Assembly (NCBI RefSeq): GCF_020882245.1
Contig: NC_083597.1
Coordinates: forward strand, 78,160,152-78,224,151
DNA length: 64,000 bases
Reading direction: 5' to 3'
Source: Rhopalosiphum padi
Taxonomy: Eukaryota > Arthropoda > Insecta > Hemiptera > Aphididae
Position numbers and translations under genes: made by a program. Shown here in pieces: positions 1 to 13,740 of the stretch; position 1 is the stretch's first letter, and each line of letters begins with the position of its first letter. The notes under the pieces are model-generated. The model worked only from the letters and a program-made list of their open reading frames with translations. It was not told the origin of the DNA and made no database searches.

Positions 1-310
1 CTCGTGTTACGATCGAAAACGAAAATTTATATAAGAAAAAAAAAAATTCGAAATTGCTATTAATAATAATATAATAAAATGATTATTATTAAAGTTATAA
101 TAAACTCTGAATCACGCGAGTCGTTATCGTTGAGCAACTGATGACGACTGCTGCTGCTGCCGCTGCTACTGCGACGACGATGTCGTTCTGTTGAGCGCGG
201 TCAGGGTTAACACGTGTGCGTTACACGAGTGTCCGCGTGCCCCGGCGAGTAACTCGCGACCGTCCGAAGGTATAATATTAATTTATATCATAGCAATAAA
301 AATACGACGA

Positions 311-345
311 TGATATTATTTATTATTATTATTATTATTGCTATT
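311..345. repeat. (TTA)n microsatellite
   Basis: Short imperfect run of TTA triplets inside the left-hand CpG-rich island. Confidence 0.85.
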
Positions 346-394
346 GCGCCGCGCGTTCTTCTCTCCTGTTGCCGTTTATTGTCGTTGTCGTCGT

Positions 395-433
395 TGTTGT
401 TATTATTATTGTTGTTGTTGTTGTTGTTGTTGT
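395..433. repeat. (TTG)n/(TTA)n microsatellite
   Basis: Compound trinucleotide run of TTG, then TTA, then TTG units. It produces a cysteine/tyrosine homopolymer in one frame, which should not be taken as protein. Confidence 0.85.
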
Positions 434-2183
434 AAAGCCGGTTGCGCGCTGATGTTTATGACGACGACTGCAACGACGGACGATCACGCGGTGCATGCGA
501 GTTTAACGATTAGCGCGCGCGACCGGTGTGCAGCGGGTCCGCGCTCGGTGGCTGCCGATCGGCCGGCCCGCCCGCCCGTGCCCTTGCCGCCAAAAGACCT
601 TGCCCGCGCCGACCCACTCCCCGCCCTCACCCCTTCCACCCGTGCCATTAGACTACGCGAGCCACCGCCGCGACCGCTCGTCCGTCGGCCGGTCGCGGGT
701 AGGTCGTCCGACCGGTCGTCACCATCGTCGTCATCGTCGTATCGGACGATCGGAGAACGCAAACCGATATGACACTTGAGGGAGTGGGGCGCAGACCGTC
801 GTCGTCGTCGTCACGATCAAGGGCACTCGCCGCACTGGGCAAGGGCCCGTGCCACCGCCACCCCCCTTAAACGATATTTCGGATTTTTTACAATAATTCA
901 ATCCAAATGTTAATCACTTTTATTAAAAACAGTAATTATTATCAACGCTTAATACTCACATTATACGCGCAATAGTGCTATAGACGCCACTCAGTGTTAT
1001 ATTATACCTATTTACTTCATCTTATATTTATATGCCGTTAAACGAGACATGTATGTGGAGCGAAACCCCACCCACGCGTGGCCATGGGGCTTTAGCCTTT
1101 ACCTTCCGCGCTGTACTTTTAAATTTGTGTTTACGGGGCAGAGTACCCTCAATCGATAATTTATATAAATTATTATAATATTACATGGAACGTAAATTTA
1201 TACCCTTCCAAAATATTTTAATTATCGACGTAGCAAATTGGTTAAAATATTTTTCAATTTATATTTCAAGTTTTTGAATCCAAAAAAAATGATAGTTTAT
1301 TGTTAGGTTTTAATTTTGGACTTCCTATTAGTATACTTACTTCTTAAGTATTTTACTTTAACAATTAATACAAATGATAATAAGAAAACAGTAAGTATAT
1401 GCTGCTCTTGAAAACGCTCATCACTCGCGAGCTTACAATAACTTTAAATAAATAAAATAATAAAACATATAAGCTTAAAATATGCGTAATATAAACATAT
1501 AATATGAGTTTAATATTTGAAGACCGGAATTTTATGCAGCGTGCACCTGAAAAACGTTCAAAATTAAACTGTTGATGACTTAAAAACTCTAGAACTAGAG
1601 AATAATAATAGTTTTAGCGTAGATACTTCAATTTATATTTTCATAACTATTATAATTTATAATTAGATAGGTATTTATTTTATATTATACCGATAATATT
1701 TTTATTTGTAGTAGGTATATAATATAATATATAAAGCATACACAATGTAATATAATTCATAGCATTTTATTTAAATTTATCATCGTGTATATTTCTAAGT
1801 TTTTTCCATGGAGAAAAAGTGTATTATAAGATTTCTTTCTTACGTCCACCTAGCCATTGCGGGTAGACTATTCCTAATAAAAGTAGCCACCCATCTTTAT
1901 ACACGGGAGTTGTCACATCTTCTTTATTTCTTTTTTTTCTTTTATTAAGATAAGCCATGTCGTCTGAACCATTGGCTGACAATATTGTACTTTCACAATT
2001 TATATTAACATTGTTATCTTTATGGTTATATCGTAATTAGTATTATATTAAGTCTAACGACAGTGATAAAGAAGTACAAACCACAAATAATACCTGTATT
2101 AATATAAAAACGTATATTTTGATGAAATCCAATTTTAAATATGAATTTTAATTCGAAAACCCTGAAATTTGCTTTTGTATCTG

Positions 2184-2785
2184 AGTTGGGTCCGAGATAA
2201 CATTTATGATAAAGATAAACTACTAATTGGGTCCGACTATAAAAACGATAACACATTAGTTAGATCCTACTATAAAAACTATGAAAACTTACAAGTATTG
2301 ATAATAATATTATATACCTTACTTACATCAATTTATTGAAGTCTTAAAAAACTATAAAAATCGATAGTTACATAAAAATAAGTGGGCAGAACAAATGAAA
2401 AATTATTTTATTGAAGAAAAAATGTCGGAAAATGTATGAGTAAAATAAATAGATTTGACTTTGTAAAAGCACTATCTTATAAATTTTTACCAACCATGTG
2501 AATTTGTTTAACCATTTTATACCATTGTAATATTGTATACCATTTTATAATTATTTACTATAAATTGGAAACTTAAAAAAAAATACATTTTTAATAATAG
2601 GCACCTATGTTCTAATTTATAGATCATTGGCAGTCCTAAGCCTGTAAAAATGAAAAGGGAAATGTATTCTCCATGACCCCAACTAGAGTAGTATATGAAA
2701 AATTGTGGGACTCAACTAGTATACTACCTGAAAAACACCGGGACCTAACTACACTAAATAAAGGTCTTGCGGACCCAACTAGTAA
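2184..2785. repeat. Inverted pair of degenerate ~33-bp tandem arrays
   Basis: The core AGTTGGGTCC recurs in forward orientation near 2184, 2225 and 2258. Its reverse complement GGACCCAACT recurs near 2674, 2707, 2741 and 2771. Core spacing is 42 and 33 bp in the left array and 33, 33 and 30 bp in the right array, so the underlying unit is about 33 bp. The two arrays face each other across about 400 bp of plain AT-rich DNA. This could be a MITE or Helitron-like element with subterminal repeats. The units are diverged and I do not recognise a named family. Confidence 0.6.
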
Positions 2786-3479
2786 ACGCCGAAGTTTGCA
2801 ATCATGAACCAAATAAAACTTTGTTTAAATTAATCTACTTCACTTAATTCGGATGTATAACTCATTTCTATAAAATTTGGTTCATATGCATTAAAAAGTT
2901 CAAAAAGTTTGAACCGTACGGGAATCCTTTCTTTATAATAAAAATCATTTATATTATTATATTATTTAAAATACGCACTTTAATGATATGTACAAGAAGA
3001 GGGAAATTTAGTGATTCGTAAAAATTTGGTAGTTCTAAAAAATAATTACATAATATATTATATAAGTATATAACTTACGTAAAATATGTAGGTATTTTAC
3101 TTTTTTGGTTGTCCTAAGATAATCAATTATATCAATATTGTAAGAATATACAGTAAAATTCATAATAATATATATAATACACGTAAAAGTTTTTTAGTCC
3201 CCTGAAATAATATTTTTGATTCATAGCATAATAATTAAAATCATTATTCATCGTTAAAATACATGATTTCGTTCCAATTATAAAAAATAACTATGTATGT
3301 ATATTTTAGATTTTTTAGTTCCAGTATAAAATATTTATAAATATTTATTTAGGATTTTCAAACCTTAGACCTTTAAAATTAAAATTAAAGATTTTATAAA
3401 TTTTTTACTTTAAAACAACGTGATTTGTATTCTTATAATAATAATTTAGTACAGATATAAGAACAGCTTATGTGGAATT

Positions 3480-4235
3480 TCGTATTAAATTAGAAATAGG
3501 AAAATTTCTTATGCCTAACTTCAAAAAGAGTAAAAATATTTTGAAAATTATATCATGTATAGAAAATTATAATATAACAATTTGGTGAACATTTCAAGTT
3601 CAGTTTTTTTTTCAAATTAAAAATTGTTTGAGGAGAAATAATTATTTTATGAGTGCATAACTATTTCCGTTAAAATTTAAACTTCAAATAGTCATTAACA
3701 TTATTTTAACTATTTGGTAGACATTTTTTTAAATATAACTTATAGATTGTAAAATTTTTAAAAAAACTTTGTATCAAATTTTAAGTATAAACAGCTAATT
3801 TTATAACAGGAATTTCTAACTACAAAATAATTTTTAGTTTTCAAAATTTTAATTTTAAACACTTATAAAACAATTTTGTGACTATACATTTTTTAATATT
3901 TTTTAAATATGAAATAAATCATCACTCATAACTTTATATTAAATTTTCAAGTATTTTTACACATTCATAATTTGTTTTAAATCAAAAACTAAATTGTCTA
4001 TAAATATACACTTAGTGAAAATTAAAAAATTAATTTAGTCAAAAACTCGCTTTGTGTAAAATTCTTATTTTTCTCCAAAGTACTAACAAGGTCCAATTTA
4101 CTACCAGAAACTACCTCCTAAATGGAAAATTGATACATTTTTTTCTGCCACGAAAGGGGATGATAATAGAAGAAATAATAGACATCATCATAAAATCAAT
4201 ACATTCGTCATTCATTGCTCTGCTTATAATTTAAA
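3480..4235 (+). repeat. Dispersed aphid-type repeat, copy 1
   Basis: The right part (about 4070-4220) matches, with divergence, the right part of the copy ending near 10,790. Shared landmarks in order are CCAAAGTAC, a block around CTACCAGAAACTACCTCC (CTACTAGAAACTACTCC in the other copy), and TAAAATCAATACATTC close to the end. No coding capacity is visible. The left boundary is approximate because this family is AT-rich throughout. Confidence 0.5.
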
Positions 4236-7200
4236 ATAATGTGTAATTTACAATCAATCATCATAGTGAAAACATTGAGAATCACAACTCATTATATTAT
4301 GTCGAGTTGCAAAACAAAATTGATTAATTAAATCATTAATGTGCACACAAATTTAATGGACCAATAATGGGCCATTAAATCAAATTTAAAAAACTATCAA
4401 CTAACTATAAGTACATGATTCGTTATATGTTAAGTGTTGGTTGATATAATTCAACAATATTGGCACAGTATATTAATTTTTACCATGGACCTTATTTTCA
4501 ATCATTATATAAAATCAAAAACCTTCGTGATGATATTATATTCATTAGTTTTTTTACTTTATATAAAAATTTGTATTACATGATATTTTGAAAATAAAAA
4601 TTATATGTATATTACAGTATGTGAAAATATACGATTTATCACGGAAAATTTAATAAGGTAAATAATACATATATATACAATATACATATTTATTTATATT
4701 AAAATATATTATATAATATTATGAACGAGGAAAATTATCGATTGGATAAAGCTTCCCGCTGGTTTTTGGTCACCCGTCTTTCTCCAATTATATCGCAGCT
4801 GCAGAGTGATTACCCAAGAACATTTTCAAACGCCTAGCTTTTAGTCTTGTTTTCGGCCTCAATGGTCTCGTTCCACACGGAGGACTTTTATTGCCTTTTG
4901 CCATTAATCTCTGCCGTCGGTCATGCTGTCTATACGAAATATGGGTAGTTATGTATCAAACGCGTGTCCGAATGATACATTTCGACACAATATACCTATA
5001 AATGAATGTTACGAGTCATATTAATATATTATATAAACTTTGGAAAACTTTCGGGTTCATATATTTGAGCTAATATTATTTATTTTTAAAACACTGCACA
5101 CTCAACCGCGTCGCGATTTCATCGAAAAGATTTTGATGTATTTCCTGTCACGTAAACGTACAAACACACTCATATAACGCATCTCTTTAATATTACCACG
5201 TCGGTAAACCGAAATATCACATTACAATATTGTAATAGCACCAACCATCAGGCAGCAACATTAGCATCTGTGAAATAAATATCACGTATTTATTTATTAT
5301 ATTATAGAACACACGTGAACTATTTTCTGTTATTGTTTTAGTTATACAATATGTATTTATATTGAATAATATGTAGGTATAGTGTTACTTCGATGCGCCT
5401 TTCTGTCTTTGTAACTATTATAAATAACTGTATAATATAACTCTTACAGCTAAAATCAACAGCGTATTAATGTAATATATATTTATATTATATATAAATG
5501 TTTAAATAGTACAGTTAATAATTAATGCAATTAAAATATGTGTGATTTTATATTATATTGTATTATATGTATATACATAAATTAACATACAGACTTGTCA
5601 ATGTCACACAATAAAAAGCTCAATGTTATAGGTACTTTATTATGTAATATATAATATAATATACTTAATACATTTATTATTTATATTGCTTATAAAAAAC
5701 TCATATAATTTAATTTAAAAACACTAAAGAAATATTAAAAAAAACACCTGTTTCTTATATTATTACTAGTTTTTACGCGCTCCTGTATTTTAAATTCCAG
5801 AATTATATAAGTAAACCTTTCGGAATTATACAGATTTTGCAGACTTTTAATTCCTGAATTATAGGTTATATATGGCTTAAAATATTTTTTATTTTTTTTT
5901 TATTTATTGTTGTTACTTTAATTATATTTTACAATTTATATTATACTTTTTATAACAAACGAAATTAGTTTAGAGTAGATAGTTAGTATTCATTTAATTT
6001 AAAGATTATGTGTATAATTCACCCATTGATAGTACTTCGTTAAATTTAAAATAATACGAAAATTTACAGAAATTCATAAAATAATACTTACAAATATGAG
6101 TTTCAGATGTTATAGTTGTATTTATTATATAATATTATGAATTAATTATATATGTATATCGCATAAATACAAATATTTAATAAATATTATAAACAATATG
6201 TATTATTTACATAATAGTAATTTATATTAAATGTATTTATAGTTCAACTTTAATTTATTTAGTAATATAATAAAAAAATATTTTAAAGTTACATTTAAAA
6301 CACAAAAATAGTTTATTTAACAACACCGAATACCTAAAGACTCCTATAGTAGAATCTATTTTACTAACGCTCCCGTCCACCACATTAAAAAAATCCAGAT
6401 TTTTATGCTCCAAATTTCATCCATCCAAATTTCATCGTATATTTAACGTATTTTTATTCAAAATAAATTTTCTCGGTAATCATAAAATATAAAAATATTA
6501 TATATGACGAAACGTAAAGTTAACTTTCAAGCGTTTTTCTCAAAATTGATTCTATACTTTCATTTAAAGTGCATTTTTAACGCACTTAATAATACATAAT
6601 GTACAATTTAATTTTTATTTTATTTTATATTTAATTAATAAAGCAATATTTCTTCTCTTTGACGTCATAAATAATTGTTAATGAAATTAAACACTATGTA
6701 ATTAGTTACATTTTTCAAACTATTCCTGAATGTGAAAAATACTACATTAATTGCATTAATTATTATTGATTTAATATTTTTATTCAACTGTAATAATATA
6801 CCATCATAATTTTTCAATAGCAAAATAGTAAACATATTATAAAATAAATACACCTAAATATAACTATATTCAGTACTTACAAAGTCACCGGAATATAAAT
6901 TAATTAACTATGTATAATAAAGTGTATAAATTTGACAACCATACATACATGTAAAACTAACTAAATATATATACAGAGACATATGCTTAGCTGGTGTATA
7001 CTTGAATTTCTATACTATTGTAGAATAAATTTTGGATACTAAAAATTATGCACTGAACCAAAAATCGTTGGTAAAATTAATAATAATAAACATTTATCGA
7101 TTTTTAACAACCATACATTTGTTAAAAGAATAATAATTGTTTTGTAATTGCAAAAATATTATTGAATGTGTTGAGGATATATTTAAAATAAAGATATTCA

Positions 7201-7778
7201 ATTGTTCAATTTACTAAATAAACACATTAACAACGAACACAATAAGTATTAAGCCAATGAACATGCCAATGTAGTTTCAATGATGTGATTAATTCAACCA
7301 TCATATATTATTTTTAGTGAGTATGTGTTATATTTAAAAATAAATTTCGTTATTACCTTTCGTTCATAACAACACAAATTTTAATCTGAACTTACACAAT
7401 TGATCTGCTATATAGTCTACAACCTAATTAATTACGTGTGCAGATGTTATGGTATTAACTAGAGTATCAGACAATTAAACTTTGTAAGAAGTATAAGACA
7501 TGAGTACCAATATTTACCTTAATATGATTATCATTATTTTATACATTTAAATTACATTTTGTTACCAATCAAATTTCAATTAAATAAAATTATTTTGAAT
7601 ATAATAAGAATAAGAATTATTTAAATACATCTTTATTGCATTATGAATACTTAATAATCGAATTCCTAATTCAGATGACAATTAAAAAAAAAAAATACAT
7701 TCCTACAAGGAAAACAACAGAAAATTTTTTTCTGTTATCATAATAATAAAATTGTTATTCCATATTTAATGAATATTG

Positions 7779-8135
7779 ATGAGTTTAAGATCAATAATTC
7801 ACTATGCTCGTGTGCTCCAATCCCTTGTAGAAATTGACTATAGTTTTCCATTATTAGTTAAATTGAAACGTAATAACATTAATTTAGCTGCATTAATAAA
7901 AACAATCAATATAAAGAATTTTGGTAATAATTTTTGTTTTCAAAACTTGATTGATGGATTAAATTATATCGAAGTTGATGGTACTAGTATATGTACACCA
8001 AAGAGTAATAAACAAGTATATTTCATTTTAGGACTTTTTATTGGAAACAATCTTTTATTAAATAGTATAAATGAGTTTTGTAAATCGTTTTCAGCTGATT
8101 ACTTCTGTAGATTTTACAAAGCTCATAATAAATAA
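7779..8135 (+). pseudogene. Transposase-like protein fragment
   Basis: An open frame of 118 codons from ATG at 7779 to TAA. The central part contains a hydrophobic block (YFILGLFIGNNLLLNSI) followed by FCKSFSADYFCRFYKAH. From memory this resembles a repeated motif (LLxGDNLxLNxxxxFxxSFxAxYxCRxCK) of multicopy transposon-derived proteins in aphids and some other animals. The second cysteine expected in CRxCK is tyrosine here, and the ORF is far shorter than a full transposase, with no zinc finger or catalytic region visible nearby. I therefore read it as a truncated remnant. An expressed domesticated fragment is possible but unsupported. The family name is left open. Confidence 0.5.
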
Positions 8136-9016
8136 ATAAATAAATATATATTTATAAATAATATATAAATCCCTAGACCCTAACATATAAATATTATGCG
8201 AATAAAATAATTCATTACTCTGTTATAATGTGAGCTACTCTGAATACATCAATAAAAATAATTTTAAAGTGACTGGTATTTATAGTGAAGCAATTTTAAA
8301 TAATATAATTTCCTTTCTCATTTGAAGGCATTTGCCATTACAATATGTTTTATATAATGAATTATTATACAGACTTGGTTAAAATATTTTTTTAGAAGAG
8401 TTAAATTTTAGGAAACAAATTTTAATTATAGATGCGTTGAAATAAGCAATTATATTTCTTTTTGATTAAAACTATTTAATTTACTTAATAAAAATGTCAA
8501 CTCAAATTATATTTGTACATTATTTGTCATTAATAGTTGGTGATTTAATTCCTAAGATGATGCTGAATGGTCATTTTCATTTAATTTTCTAAAACAAAAT
8601 AATATAGTGTTATAACAATATTAAATATTTAGAAGCATTTGTATATTTAAGTGAGTAATAGAGAATTATTTACGAGTGTATATACAACCAATTATAAGTA
8701 GCTATATATTTTTTCTTAAAAATTATTTCATACGGTTATTTTTTTTTTTTAAAGCATGAAAACTAATAAATAATAGTAAATTAATGTTAAAAATATACAC
8801 GTAACAACAAAATTTAATGTTGTAAATTGAAAAATTCCACTTGTATAAAACGTATACTATATAATAATAAGTGAAATTACTCTCTCGTCTACATTCCCCG
8901 AGCGACGTGCACATATAATATAATTATCAGCATAAAGAATAAAAGCTGTGCTATTCTGATTGGGCGTCTTTGTTAAAATGATTAGATTACTACGCTCATA
9001 ATATCAGTAGTTTTAT

Positions 9017-9021
<5 letters not shown>

Positions 9022-9068
<47 letters not shown>
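9022..9068. repeat. (TA)n microsatellite
   Basis: Uninterrupted TA dinucleotide run of about 46 bp. Confidence 0.95.
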
Positions 9069-9070
<2 letters not shown>

Positions 9071-9899
9071 TATTTTGATAGTAGGCAGTAGCAATATTAA
9101 AATTAGGTAGGTAGGTTTATTGTATAATTTCGTCAGACCTAAGCACAACTCTCAACTAATATTCCATATCGTTACGAATTACAATATATATAATAATTAT
9201 AGATATTAATTAGATACGAATTATCTATGATTAATTATTCATCCCCTATAATTTGAATATCTTGTACTTAGTTTTCATTTCATTTATTTTTAGCCCAATA
9301 TAATAAACAAGAAGTAAATGACCCGGACGAATGAAATTACGGTTTCCAGATTTGAATACATTATTAGTTCCCACTCCACCCCCGTAACTGTATATACATA
9401 TTTTTTTATGTTTTTATAAGAATGCTTACTAACTGATCCGAGTATTTTCCTGAAGTACAGTTATTACCCAATGATAGTGCGTATACGTGATAATTTATAT
9501 AATATACAGCTATAGCAGTAAGTATAAATGTATTATGGCCTTAACAGTGACATCGGCCGTGTACTAAAATATGTACGCTTATACATAAAACCGTTGAAAT
9601 CTGAATTGTGTAGTTGAACAACGGCTGATCTTCAGAATATCCGTATACTATAGTACGGTTCTGTCTCCTGTGAATATTTAGAATTTTAAACGACGTCCGT
9701 ATTCCCGTATTTCGTATAATAGAGGAAATATATATAATTCTGCAAAACTAACAATATTATTATTTGCTTCATTTTTCTATATAGCTATAATGAAACATAC
9801 ATTTTTAATATAAAAACTAAAAAGGTAGACAAGTGGGTACCGCTCTGCTATACATTAGGTGTAGAGTGGGTCACTATTATGATTTATGAGTGTATTACA

Positions 9900-10795
9900 T
9901 ATTTTGAATTCAATGATATATCATTGTATACGATAAACGATTCTGAGCAATGACTATCTGTCAGCCTATATCACTAAGTATATTTCGTGATGTGTTTTTT
10001 GAGATAGTTATTAAAGTAATTTATTTCACATTTAGTATAACACGGTAGGTTGATAAAATATTTCCCGAAAATATTTCAATTATATATTGTTAGTATTTAA
10101 TTATTATATTAGTATGTATTTATATCATATTAAATCAAATTTTTATTTTTATAACTCAAAAATTAATAATATCTTTCTGTAAATACCGTGAAACAGTAAA
10201 AATATATTCATAGTAAAATTGGATAATAATATCTTGAAAAAAATTTAAAAAATGTTACGTACCAACGTACCTATAGTAAAAGTTTTAAGTTCTCAAAAAA
10301 AATATTTATAAATTATAATAAAATAATTAATATGGTCGTTTATCTTTAAAAAAAATGCCTAATTTCGTTCAAATTTGAACTTAAAATATCTATAGAAAAA
10401 AAATAATTGTCTTTATATATTTATTAGATTTGATGGTTTCAGTATGAACTTATGAGGAATCTTTCTTGAATTACATTTTCAAGAAATTTGATTTTTGACC
10501 TAACGAATAATGTTATCAATAATTATGGAAAATAAACAAAAAAAAATTTTAAATTGGATTTACATAAAAATTTCCGTTTTTCCTTAATTTTTTTTCTCGA
10601 TTATAATAAAAATATTGAGAATTTTTTTACTTTCGATTCCCAAAGTACCAACTCAAACCACTTTTCTACTAGAAACTACTCCATTTTTGAAATCCGAAAC
10701 ATTTTTCCTAAAAGGTGGTGACATGTAGACAGAAAAAAATACACTTCATTGTAAAATCAATACATTCATTGCACCGCTCAGAACTAAAATAAGAT
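9900..10795 (+). mobile_element. Dispersed aphid-type repeat, most complete copy
   Basis: The left end carries GATTCTGAGCAATGACTATC followed by TGTCAGCCTATATCACTAAG. The right end reads CATTGCACCGCTCAGAACT, whose reverse complement also starts with TTCTGAGC, giving short inverted ends. The interior is AT-rich and non-coding, with the CCAAAGTACCAAC and CTACTAGAAACTACTCC landmarks shared with other copies in this window (3.5-4.2 and 13.4-13.7 kb on this strand; 12.4, 50.8 and 51.6 kb on the other). This looks like a non-autonomous element present in many copies. Its superfamily is not determined. Confidence 0.55.
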
Positions 10796-12069
10796 TGTTG
10801 CCGGAACGAGAGTTAAAATATGATATTCTTAGTTCTAAGCCTTTATTTACTGTGAAATTATAATTTATAAAAATAAAAATAATAATACGTAAATATTACA
10901 AGCCGCGTATACGTCATGACTCACCAGTCTGTAATACGTTACGTGTACTAAATACATATAATATTTAATAATATACATTTTTACTACTTGAACGTCCTAA
11001 GCAATGTATCACGTTTCAATATTACGAATACCCTTTACTTTTTGGAACTGCATGGTAGAAAATGCGGAGGCTAGTTAAGCCCTAATAGTTGATAGTTATT
11101 TTTTTTAAAACTTTTTAACGTACTACCATTGATACTTGTTAGTTAGTTTTCTAATTAAACAGTTAACGTATCTTTTGGAAGTTTTAATAACTTATTACAA
11201 ATAATAATAATAATTTCTTTAAGTTGGTAAATAATACATCAAGTTAAATATTAAAATCATATTTAGGTATACAAATCGTTTATATTTGTATAAGTATAAC
11301 TAAAAGTAAAACAATTAGTTTTTTTTTACTAAGAACAAAAAACAACTAAATAATATATTTTTTTAAAGAGTTCAAAGTCGTTCGTTGATCGTTTATATTA
11401 TATTCTTAGCTCAAAAGTGTCTACTATATATGGAATCCACAACTATAATATCATTTAATACCACGTTACTGAGACACTGAATTTTGCTGCTATCGTATCG
11501 GAAATAATTACATCCACGCCATACTATTACTGCAAGTGGAATGTACTTGACGCAAAAATAATTAAGTACTACAGAAAAATAAAATAAATATATGTATTAT
11601 GTTAAATGTTCAAACTGTTTCTGACGTATAAATGTGGAATACCTACGTTATAAAAGGTCGTTTGATTTTCCTCGTCATTTCCACGGCAACGGTACAATTA
11701 CGTTAAATTAGATCAATTATTCGTATATTTACTTCATCCTCTATAATAAAAACAGATGTCATTAGAAATTATTGTAATATTCAGTATACATTAATCAATA
11801 CTAATAAAATATTCATGCTATAAACTAAATTTAGTTACATTTGAAAATTTTATCAGTAAAATCTAAAATGCTTATAAAAATATTTATACGTGTTATTATA
11901 TATTTATTATTTAATAATATTTCTAAATTCTATTACATAATTATTTAAAAAAATTAATTTAACCGAAATCCAATCAGTCAGTGATTTTGATAATCATATA
12001 TCTAGCTCGTTTAAAAGGAGAAATGTGATAGATCCTAGGTTGTATAATATATAATAAATGTGAGGTGAA

Positions 12070-12072
<3 letters not shown>

Positions 12073-12101
<29 letters not shown>
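12073..12101. repeat. (TA)n microsatellite
   Basis: TA dinucleotide run of about 29 bp. Confidence 0.9.
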
Positions 12102-12106
<5 letters not shown>

Positions 12107-12424
12107 CCAATACACGGACTGCAGGAAATCATCTGGGCGCCATTGAGTTAACTTCTGCAACAACTTGACGTGAATATGCCCTTTTTCTATACGTTTATAA
12201 TTGTATAATGTAATTTTTATTTTTTTTATTCGAGTTTTAGTAAATTTTTATAAACTATGTATTATAATTTACAGAAGGTTAACGTAATAAATAATAAATG
12301 TGAAAATAAATGTGATGTTTTTATTTATTGTTAGTATTTTTTTTATATAATTGTATTGCCAATCGCATTTAGATTAAATTCAGTCTAAAAATAAAAAAAA
12401 ACACTTGTATTTTAAAAACATTTA

Positions 12425-12560
12425 TTTTAGATTCTGAGCGGAATGCGTACAGCGTATTGATTGTACAATGATGTATGTTTTTTGGTTTATGTGTATGTAT
12501 GCGCTTACGATTTATAGTTGAAAAAATACTTCAATATTCAACTTTGAGGGTGGTAAAAAT
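12425..12560 (-). repeat. Dispersed aphid-type repeat, copy 3 (fragment)
   Basis: Begins with GATTCTGAGCGGAATGCG, then GTATTGATTGTACAATGATG and TTCAACTTTGAGGGTGG. This is the reverse-complement counterpart of the right end of the 9.9-10.8 kb element (TTGTAAAATCAATACATTC...GCTCAG). The small ORF over it is an accident of the repeat. Confidence 0.55.
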
Positions 12561-13439
12561 TGATAATTTCCAGTACTTAAAAAAAAAAAATTTAAATACA
12601 GCAATTAATGTAGGAAGTCAGATGATGATATATTATAAGACAAACAGTGATAAGAAGTTATTTAAGTGGATGTGATTAAATTAATACGCGTGTGACATTA
12701 TAGTATAGATAAAAGACATCGAAAGTTTAAGAGGCACTATACATACGAGTATGTCTTTTGTGTTATATTCTATTAGATACCAAAATTAATAAGCAGATAA
12801 TTATATTAAAATATAGATCTATCTGCACTAGGAAGCTATTTCAATATATCTGCAATAAATTTCAAATTTGTGTTTTATCATCAAATAAATGTAACTTACA
12901 AATAAGTATTTCAAAAAAACCGAGAAAGTTGCTCTTATAGTAGGTTTTAAGTTGTTTACCTCATCAAAATGCAGGTAGCTATTATGGTAATATATGTGTT
13001 TAATTTTAATTCAATGATAAACCATTACAAACGTACGAAAAATAACTCTAAGCAGAAACGATGTGTCAGCATAAATTTATAATGTTAATTTATAGTTGAT
13101 TTCTATTACTATAGTAGGTTTTTTCTATTAATAATAAACGATATAGGAAATAGGTTGATTTTAAACGAAAAGCAAATATATTGTATGATAATTAATAATT
13201 ATTATAATATCATATCAGTATATCTCATATGATATATTATTGTTTTTTTATTTAAAATAGTGAATACTGACGTAACGTATAGTGTAAATAGATTATGCCA
13301 GTTATGACATATATAATTTAAAATTAATCTAAATATTTTAAAATTATAAAACTGCATGAAAATAATATATACGTTTATAATAATGCATAAGTAGTATAAC
13401 GAATACGTAATGATGGAAAGTTTCATTAAATATTCATTT

Positions 13440-13740
13440 TTGTTAAAAACAAAACTTTCAAATATCTATAAAAAAAAAGTTCTATTTGTGTATTACCGAT
13501 TCTTTATAATTCTTTAATATCAACTTATGATGAACATTCAATTAAATTGTCAAGCTTTTTGATTTCAAAGAATATGTTATCATTTACATAAATATTTTTA
13601 TTTTTATTTTTTCTCTACTATTTTGAAGAATACCAGGAATTTTTTTCTTTCGACCCATTAAAAACAAAATTTAATTTTTCTACTAGAAACCACCCTCGTA
13701 GTTGAGGAAAGAAGCGTTTTTTATTTTTACTTGTTTAATA
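13440..13740 (+). repeat. Dispersed aphid-type repeat, copy 4 (fragment)
   Basis: Contains TTTTTTCTTTCGACCC and TTCTACTAGAAACCACCC, matching TTTTTTTACTTTCGATTCCC and TTCTACTAGAAACTACTCC in the copy at 10.6-10.7 kb. The terminal GCTCAG end is missing. Confidence 0.45.

Larger units (their letters stand above)
1..860. other. CpG-rich island with trinucleotide repeats
   Basis: This stretch is much richer in C, G and CpG than the following 20 kb. It contains CTG/CGA-type triplets (about 140-180), a TTA run (about 311-345) and a TTG/TTA run (about 395-433). ORFs of 60-144 codons run in several frames on both strands, but the products are Arg/Pro/Ser-rich and look like compositional artefacts. In this AT-rich genome such islands usually mark promoters or 5' UTR exons, so this may be the 5' end of a gene reaching past the left edge, or of an unseen transcript. 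No splice structure or protein homology could be fixed. Confidence 0.45.

Noticed and set aside
338..772. 144-codon ORF in the left CpG-rich island
   Set aside because: It begins in microsatellite DNA (Cys/Tyr runs) and continues as Arg/Pro/Ser-rich sequence; overlapping frames on the other strand are equally open. Composition explains it.
4720..4863. Short ORF and less AT-rich patch near 4.73-4.96 kb
   Set aside because: The frame (MNEENYRLDKASRWF...) stops within 40 codons, has no clear splice partners and matches nothing known; left as an unexplained patch.
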